A stretch of 64,000 nucleotides of DNA. Origin: Silicimonas algicola. GTDB taxonomy: Bacteria; Pseudomonadota; Alphaproteobacteria; Rhodobacterales; Rhodobacteraceae. The stretch lies in NCBI RefSeq assembly GCF_003148765.1, contig NZ_QGGV01000001.1, forward strand, positions 62,001 to 126,000. The letters are read 5' to 3'. The number at the start of each line of letters is the position of its first letter. Position 1 is the stretch's first letter. The position numbers and the translations under genes were made by a program. This document shows positions 59,148 to 64,000 of the stretch, one piece after another. Below the pieces are notes generated by a model, which was given only the letters and a program-made list of their open reading frames with translations, did no database searches and was not told the origin of the DNA.

Positions 59148-60925
59148 CAGAACGCCTGCCCGATGCCGACATAGATTTGAAAGTTGGCCGACTCCGTATC
59201 GCCCGCGATCGGCGTCGCGACGTCCAGCCGAATGGGTCCGATGCCCGTCACGTACCGCACGCCCAGACCAGCACCGGCGTGGCTCTCGCCCGAGAAGTCG
59301 GCAAAGCTTTCCTCGCCGATGTAGCCCCAGTCGACGAAGGGCACGACCTGGAAGTTTTCGCCCGCATTGACCCGCGCCTCGGCCGACAGACCGACGAAAC
59401 TGCGCCCGCCGGTGAAGGCGCCGCCCGTATCGACGCCAAGCGACTGGTAATCCTGGCCCCGCACCGTGCCGCCCCCGCCGGAATAGAAGCGATAGATCGC
59501 CGGGCTGTCTTCAAGGCTCGGCCCGGCCAGCGCGCCTAGTTGCAACCGCCCCGCGAAGATCGTGCCGCCCAGCGCGCGATAGCCGCGCCCGTCGAAGGTC
59601 ATCTGCGCTCCGTCGGTGGTTCCCGCCAGACCCAGGAACGGCGTCACCGTCAGGTCGGCATAGAGCCCCTCGGTCGGGTTCAAGGGCACGTCCCGCGCGT
59701 CGTACTCAGCGGCAAGCGGCAGGGTGATGAGACTGAAGGTCTCCGGCCCGAAGTCGTCCACGATCTCGGAGTAAAGATAGCCGAGCCCCGCCTCGACGGT
59801 CAGCTCGTCGGTCGCATAGCGCGTGAAGCCCAAAGTGAACTCAGTCGTGTCCGAGGTGAAATCGGGCTCGTCCAGCGACTCGAACGAGAAGGCTGCGAAA
59901 AGGTCGATGTCGGCCTTCGGCGTGGCTGGCCGCTCGTAGCGGACGCCGAGGCTGTAGTCGATGCCGCCGGTCTCGCCGGTGATGCCCGACACCTCGCCGT
60001 CCACGCGGAACCGCTCGGCGCCGCCCAGGAAGTTGCGGTGCAGCCAGAAGGCCGACAGTCGCCCGCCCTCGACCGAGCCGTACTCGGCGCCGAAGCCGAA
60101 GCGGCGCGGCGTCTGCTCGACGACGCCGATGGTCAGGGGCAGGGTGTTGCCCGGCCCTATCGCCTCGGCCTCCTCGACGGTGACGCTGCTGAAGGTGCCG
60201 GTGCGCCGAAGCCGCGTCACCGCGCGGTCGATCTCCTCTGGGTCATAGCGCCGGCCTTCCTCCAGTCCCGCGATCTTCAGGATGCGCGCCGTCTTTGTGT
60301 CGTCGTTGCCCCTGACGCGGACCGGACCGAAGCTCAGGACGGGGCCCGGCGTCAGTCGCAGGCTCGCGTCCAGTTGCGTCTGAGCGTGCCGCGCGACGAT
60401 CCTCTCGTCCGAAACCCGCGCCTTGGCGTTGCCGTTCGACCGCCATGCTTCCACGGCGGCCTCGGCTGCGGCGCGAATGGCCGCGGCGCCCGCGACCTCG
60501 CCCCTGCGATATTCCTCCGGGATCTCGGTGCCCGGCGCCAGCGGACCGATCTCGGCCCGGCCGAAGCGGAACACGGGGCCCGGCTCGACGCGGATCGTCA
60601 CCTCCTGCACCGCCCGCGGTGCCGACAGCGGCGGGATCGCCGCAGCCTCGCGCCCGTCGAGCAGGATCGAGATGACGCCGGAATAGCGGCCCCTGTCGTA
60701 AAGCACGCCCAGAAGCCGCGCATAATCCGCCTGCGCGGCAGCCAGGATGTCCTGCGGATCGTTCGTCCCTTCCTCCTTCTCGGCGGCCGTCAGCGACGAC
60801 GCGTAAAGCGCGTCGCGCAACGAGTCCCCCGTATCGGGAGTCTGGAACCTGATCTCGAACCCGAGAGCGCCGGTGGAGAAGGTGCAGAGCGCAAGAACCG
60901 CGCCCAAGACCCGTTTCGCCGTCAC
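59147..60925 (-). CDS. tamA: Autotransporter assembly factor TamA (Omp85 family)
   Basis: 592 residues from a GTG at 60925 with GGGAGGAGCGGCA before it; the open frame continues upstream to 61237 without coding character. Signal peptide to about residue 25, three POTRA-like domains (VQEVTIRVEPGPVFRFGRAE near residue 105; PGPVLSFGPVRVRGND near 190), then the outer-membrane beta-barrel with RGxD-type lid GGTVRGQDYQSLG near 485 and a C-terminal FQIYVGIGQAF ending in aromatic Phe. Partner of TamB, overlapped by TGATG. Confidence 0.93.
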   Translation of the reverse strand: MTAKRVLGAVLALCTFSTGALGFEIRFQTPDTGDSLRDALYASSLTAAEKEEGTNDPQDILAAAQADYARLLGVLYDRGRYSGVISILLDGREAAAIPPLSAPRAVQEVTIRVEPGPVFRFGRAEIGPLAPGTEIPEEYRRGEVAGAAAIRAAAEAAVEAWRSNGNAKARVSDERIVARHAQTQLDASLRLTPGPVLSFGPVRVRGNDDTKTARILKIAGLEEGRRYDPEEIDRAVTRLRRTGTFSSVTVEEAEAIGPGNTLPLTIGVVEQTPRRFGFGAEYGSVEGGRLSAFWLHRNFLGGAERFRVDGEVSGITGETGGIDYSLGVRYERPATPKADIDLFAAFSFESLDEPDFTSDTTEFTLGFTRYATDELTVEAGLGYLYSEIVDDFGPETFSLITLPLAAEYDARDVPLNPTEGLYADLTVTPFLGLAGTTDGAQMTFDGRGYRALGGTIFAGRLQLGALAGPSLEDSPAIYRFYSGGGGTVRGQDYQSLGVDTGGAFTGGRSFVGLSAEARVNAGENFQVVPFVDWGYIGEESFADFSGESHAGAGLGVRYVTGIGPIRLDVATPIAGDTESANFQIYVGIGQAF

Positions 60926-61032
60926 TGCCGCTCCTCCCGGTTTTGACCCTGCCCGACCCGATGATATAGTCCCCGCCGCCGAAGGGACAGGGCGCGACCC
61001 CACGTTTCGGTGAACTGTCGCCGGTCCGCCGC

Positions 61033-63033
61033 CTAGGTGGCGGCCCCCTGTTCGGTCTCTGCAGGCTGCGCGGCCGCTGTCGAGAAGGGCCGCATCCGGG
61101 GCCGCATATCCATCTCGCTCACCGGCCCCTGCGCCTGATCCAGATGCTCCACCAGCGCCGCCTCCAGCTCCGAGTTCAGCTCGCGCGACCGCGCGACATA
61201 GGCCGGGTTCTTGCTCACCGGCACGCCGGGCTTCCAAAGCGCCGCCAGCTCACGCAGCGCCTCGCGGTCCTTGCGGAAGAAGAAGTGCTCGATCCGCGCA
61301 GCCTCCATGTCGGTCAGCCCCATCTCCTCCAGCACGTATCGCCCCGCCCGCAGACTGCTGTCGAACAATTCGCGCACCTGCTTGTCGGCGCCCGCCTGGA
61401 CCAGCTCGTAGACATGAACCCGGTCGTGCGCCCGCGCCACGATGTGCAGGTCCGGCCTCTGCTGCCGGGCATAGCGCACCAGCCGCAGCGCCGCCTCCTT
61501 GTCGTCCAGCGCCACCACCAGCACGCGCGCGTCCTTCAGCCCCGCCGCGTGCAGAAGCTCGGGCCGCGTCGGGTCGCCGAAGAACCCCTTCACCCCGAAC
61601 TGCCGCATCGTGTCGATGGCCTCGAGGTTGTTGTCCAGCACGACCGCCCGCATCCCTGCCAGCATGATCAGCCGGTTGACGATCTGCCCGAACCGCCCGG
61701 TCCCCGCGATGATGACCTTCTGCTGCTCGTCGATGGTGTCGGGCTCGCGCGGGTCCACGCCGTCGCCCGCCATCCGGTGCTGAAGCCGCTCGTAGGCGAT
61801 GAAGAACAAGGGCGTCAGCAGCATCGACAGCGCGACCACCAGCAGGATCCGCCCGCTCTGGCTGGCCGACAGCACCCCCAGTTGCGACGAGAACGACACC
61901 AGCACGAAGCCGAACTCGCCCGCCTGCGCCAGCCCCAGGGTGAACAGCCAGCGGTTCCGCCCCTTCAGCCGGAACACGACCGCCAGAAGCCACAGCACCA
62001 GCCCCTTCGTCAGCATCAACAGAAGCGTCAGCAGCACGATCTGCAACGGATCCCGCCACAAGAGCCCGAAGTTGATCCCCGCCCCCACGGTGATGAAGAA
62101 CAGCCCCAGCAGCAGGCCCTTGAACGGCTCGATGTCGCTTTCCAGCTCGTGCCGGAATTCCGAGTTGGCCAGCACCACGCCCGCAAGGAACGTCCCCAAC
62201 GCGGGCGACAGACCGACAAGCTGCATCATGAAGGCGATGCCGAGGACCAGGAGCAGGGCGAAGGCGGTATAAAGCTCCCGCAGCCGCGCCCAGTGGACGA
62301 AGCGGAACAGAGGCCGCGTCGCATACATCCCGAACAGGATCACCACCGCGACCGCGCCGAAGGTCGCCAGCGTGACGCCCCAGGCGGGCAGCGACTCGAT
62401 GAAGGCCTTCGCCGCCTCGGCCGTCTGTTCCGCCCCGCCCGCACCTTCGGCTCCATGCCTGGCCGCCGCGTCGTCCCCCGGCCGCTGGATCGAGCCGTCC
62501 GGGCTGAACGCCATCCCCGATCCCACCGCCAGAAGCGGCAGCACCGCCAGCATCGGGATCACCGCGATGTCCTGCGTCAGAAGGACCGAGAACGTGGACC
62601 GCCCGCCCGGCGTCTGCATCAGCCGCTTTTCGTTCAGCGTCTGAAGCACGATGGCGGTCGACGACAGCGACAGGATCATTCCGATCGCCAGGGCCGTCTG
62701 CCATGGATAGGAAAAGCCCCACCAGCAGATGCCCGTCACCAGCCCGGCGGTCAGCACGATCTGCGCCCCACCCAGACCGATCAGCCGGTGCCGCATGTCC
62801 CAAAGCGCCCGCGGCGTCAGCTCGAGCCCGATCAGGAACAGCATCAGCACGACGCCGAATTCCGCGAAGTGCTGAAGGTCCTCGGCCTGGCCCGCATAAC
62901 CCAGGATCGGCCCGATGACGATGCCGGCCAGCAGGTATCCCAACACCGATCCCAGCCCCAGCCGCACCGACAGGGGCACCGCGATCACGGCCGCCAGAAG
63001 ATAGACGGCGGCTTCGAAGAGAAAGCCTTCCAT
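61033..63033 (-). CDS. Monovalent cation:proton antiporter-2 family protein (KefB/KefC-type)
   Basis: 666 residues. Residues about 5-400 are the CPA2 membrane domain with about twelve segments (LGSVLGYLLAGIVIGPILGY near 27, LMLFLIGLELTPRALWDMRH near 62, GTFLAGVVLANSEFRHELES near 283). From about 420 a RCK/TrkA-N domain begins with VIIAGTGRFGQIVNRLI. This is the architecture of glutathione-gated potassium efflux systems. A DNA region rich in charged residues (near 190-205) is loop. No KefF/KefG ancillary gene is adjacent. Confidence 0.93.
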   Translation of the reverse strand: MEGFLFEAAVYLLAAVIAVPLSVRLGLGSVLGYLLAGIVIGPILGYAGQAEDLQHFAEFGVVLMLFLIGLELTPRALWDMRHRLIGLGGAQIVLTAGLVTGICWWGFSYPWQTALAIGMILSLSSTAIVLQTLNEKRLMQTPGGRSTFSVLLTQDIAVIPMLAVLPLLAVGSGMAFSPDGSIQRPGDDAAARHGAEGAGGAEQTAEAAKAFIESLPAWGVTLATFGAVAVVILFGMYATRPLFRFVHWARLRELYTAFALLLVLGIAFMMQLVGLSPALGTFLAGVVLANSEFRHELESDIEPFKGLLLGLFFITVGAGINFGLLWRDPLQIVLLTLLLMLTKGLVLWLLAVVFRLKGRNRWLFTLGLAQAGEFGFVLVSFSSQLGVLSASQSGRILLVVALSMLLTPLFFIAYERLQHRMAGDGVDPREPDTIDEQQKVIIAGTGRFGQIVNRLIMLAGMRAVVLDNNLEAIDTMRQFGVKGFFGDPTRPELLHAAGLKDARVLVVALDDKEAALRLVRYARQQRPDLHIVARAHDRVHVYELVQAGADKQVRELFDSSLRAGRYVLEEMGLTDMEAARIEHFFFRKDREALRELAALWKPGVPVSKNPAYVARSRELNSELEAALVEHLDQAQGPVSEMDMRPRMRPFSTAAAQPAETEQGAAT

Positions 63034-63043
63034 GTCGTCCTCG

Positions 63044-63505
63044 CTACAGCGGCAGAGGGCCGTCTGCCTTCAATTGGTCCATCACGATCTGGCTCTGGAC
63101 ACGCGCCACGGCCGGATGCGGAAGCAGGACCTGGTGGATCAGGATGTTGAGCGCCGCGAGATCCTCGCAGTACACGCGAAGAAGATAATCGGCCTCGCCG
63201 GTCAATGTCCACGCGCTCGTGACCTCGGGGCGCGTCTCCACGATGCGCACGAAGGTCTTCACCTGGTCGGGCGCATGGGTCGCCATCTGCACCGACACGA
63301 AAGCCTGCACGTGAAGCCCCAGCTTCAAGGGGGCAAGCCGCGCGCGATACCCTTCGATATACCCCTCGGCCTCCAGCCGCTGACGCCGCCGCCCGACCTG
63401 GCTCGCCGAAAGGTTCAGCGCCTCGCCCAGCTTTTCCGACGTCAGATGTGCGTCGCGCTGAAGCGCCGTCAGCAGCCTGTAGTCGGTGTCGTCAAGACTG
63501 GCCAT
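63044..63505 (-). CDS. Lrp/AsnC family transcriptional regulator
   Basis: 153 residues. N-terminal winged helix (LDDTDYRLLTALQRDAHLTS, then LNLSASQVGRRRQRLEAEGY) and C-terminal RAM/ACT-like effector domain (VQAFVSVQMATHAPDQVKTF; GEADYLLRVYCEDLAAL). It lies divergent from hpd with a 132-base gap carrying a palindrome, so control of 4-hydroxyphenylpyruvate (tyrosine/phenylalanine) breakdown is the likely job. The kef gene follows 10 bases after it on the same strand. Confidence 0.93.
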   Translation of the reverse strand: MASLDDTDYRLLTALQRDAHLTSEKLGEALNLSASQVGRRRQRLEAEGYIEGYRARLAPLKLGLHVQAFVSVQMATHAPDQVKTFVRIVETRPEVTSAWTLTGEADYLLRVYCEDLAALNILIHQVLLPHPAVARVQSQIVMDQLKADGPLPL

Positions 63506-63575
63506 GCGGTCATCATGCGTAACGTGACCATGAAATGCAATTTTCGCGCATATAGATGTGTCACAAAGGCCAGAA

Positions 63576-63592
63576 TGCGCGGTTTCCGCGCA
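63576..63592. promoter_or_regulatory. Palindrome in the lrp-hpd divergent region
   Basis: TGCGCGG (63576-63582) and CCGCGCA (63586-63592) form a perfect inverted repeat with a TTT centre, about 46 bases upstream of the hpd start and 71 from the regulator start. Position and symmetry fit an operator for the Lrp-type regulator; binding is inference. Confidence 0.4.
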
Positions 63593-63637
63593 CCGTTCAG
63601 CCTACATTATAGGCAACAGCGAACAGGAGTGACCGCC

Positions 63638-64000
63638 ATGGGACCCTTCCCGCACGACGCCCCCCGATCCACCATCACCGACAAGAACCCCGCCGGCACC
63701 GACGGATTCGAGTTCGTCGAGTTCGCCCATCCCGACCCGCAGGTTCTCCGCGACCTCTTCGGGCGCATGGGCTTCACCCTCGCCGCGAGGCACCGCTCGA
63801 AAAATGTCGAGCTTTGGCAGCAAGGCGACATCAGCTACCTCATCAACGCCGAACCCGGCACCCACGCCGCCGCCTTCATCGACGAGCACGGCCCCTGCGC
63901 CCCCTCGATGGGCTGGCGCGTCGTTGACGCCGAGCACGCCCTGAAGCACGCCCTCGCGAAAGGCGCCGAGGAATACACCGGCCCCGGCAAGGTCATGGAC
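63638..64000 (+). CDS. hpd: 4-hydroxyphenylpyruvate dioxygenase, N-terminal part (cut by window edge)
   Basis: 121 codons are in the window; the gene continues past 64000. The N-terminal VOC domain reads GTDGFEFVEFAHPDPQVLRD near residue 20, then LWQQGDISYLINAEPGTHAA and CAPSMGWRVVDAEHAL, matching HPPD. The enzyme converts 4-hydroxyphenylpyruvate to homogentisate in tyrosine breakdown. AACAGGAGTGACCGCC precedes the ATG. The metal ligands lie in the missing C-terminal half. Confidence 0.92.
   Translation, partial: MGPFPHDAPRSTITDKNPAGTDGFEFVEFAHPDPQVLRDLFGRMGFTLAARHRSKNVELWQQGDISYLINAEPGTHAAAFIDEHGPCAPSMGWRVVDAEHALKHALAKGAEEYTGPGKVMD

Noticed and set aside
61144-63150. Open plus-strand frame of about 670 codons opposite the Kef-type antiporter
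   Set aside because: Composition dominated by Arg, Gln, His and Pro, as expected from the complement of a hydrophobic membrane protein.

Overview
The window looks like a chromosomal stretch of a high-GC alphaproteobacterium, most likely a Rhodobacteraceae (Roseobacter/Paracoccus-type) member. The evidence is gene content rather than a marker gene: a TrgA/TrgB/CysK tellurite locus of the kind described in Rhodobacter sphaeroides, a rhizobial-type rhamnose cluster (rhaRSTPQUK divergent from rhaDI), phosphatidylcholine synthase, TamA/TamB, an NAD(P)H-hydrate repair enzyme upstream of glnB-glnA, and a 41-residue ribosomal protein L36. Coding density is very high, most operon genes overlap by ATGA/GTGA/TGATG junctions, and several convergent pairs share their stop codons. 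No phage, insertion sequence, integrase island, CRISPR array or toxin system was seen.

Layout. 1-4464 (minus): amidase followed by a polyamine-type ABC transporter (ATPase, two permeases, binding protein cut by the window edge). 4568-17410: carbohydrate region. A small class II aldolase converges on xylulokinase; then comes the rhamnose regulon, with uptake, mutarotation, kinase and DeoR-type regulator on the minus strand and aldolase/dehydrogenase plus isomerase on the plus strand. A long inverted repeat lies in the divergent promoter. 17407-23811 (minus): cfa, trgA, trgB, cysK and a large MscS channel, a membrane and tellurite/thiol stress block. 23970-30456: a small secreted peptide, NAD(P)HX epimerase/dehydratase carrying a palindromic-repeat insertion, a small exported protein, glnB-glnA, and a soluble PAS chemoreceptor. 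30821-39629: DegP-like protease, a shrunken SDR/DUF2269-like fusion, N-formylglutamate amidohydrolase, tRNA-Val, L36, an oxidoreductase, an MhqO/MhqD-like quinone-detoxification pair, a YkgJ protein, a GSCFA protein and a 1-Cys peroxiredoxin. 39717-45962: TctA permease without its partners, Tat-exported PhoX with a Pho-box-like site, glutathionyl-hydroquinone reductase, and Pcs. 46023-54738: XerC, DUF484, FAD-linked oxidase, secreted metallo-hydrolase, glycerol kinase, phosphoglucomutase, a pseudo-receiver, RlmH and RsfS. 54996-64000: TamB-TamA, KefB-type antiporter, and an Lrp regulator divergent from 4-hydroxyphenylpyruvate dioxygenase (cut by the edge).

How it fits together. Most of the window is ordinary metabolic chromosome. 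The items most worth a second look are the palindromic elements inside nnrD read as extra protein, the deletion-type gene fusion at 32359-32736 whose junction sits on a perfect inverted repeat, the row of four inverted repeats upstream of the hydroquinone reductase, the pseudo-receiver without its phosphoacceptor, and the repeated YTAG stop-codon overlaps at convergent genes. I found no clearly new multi-gene defence or biosynthetic system.
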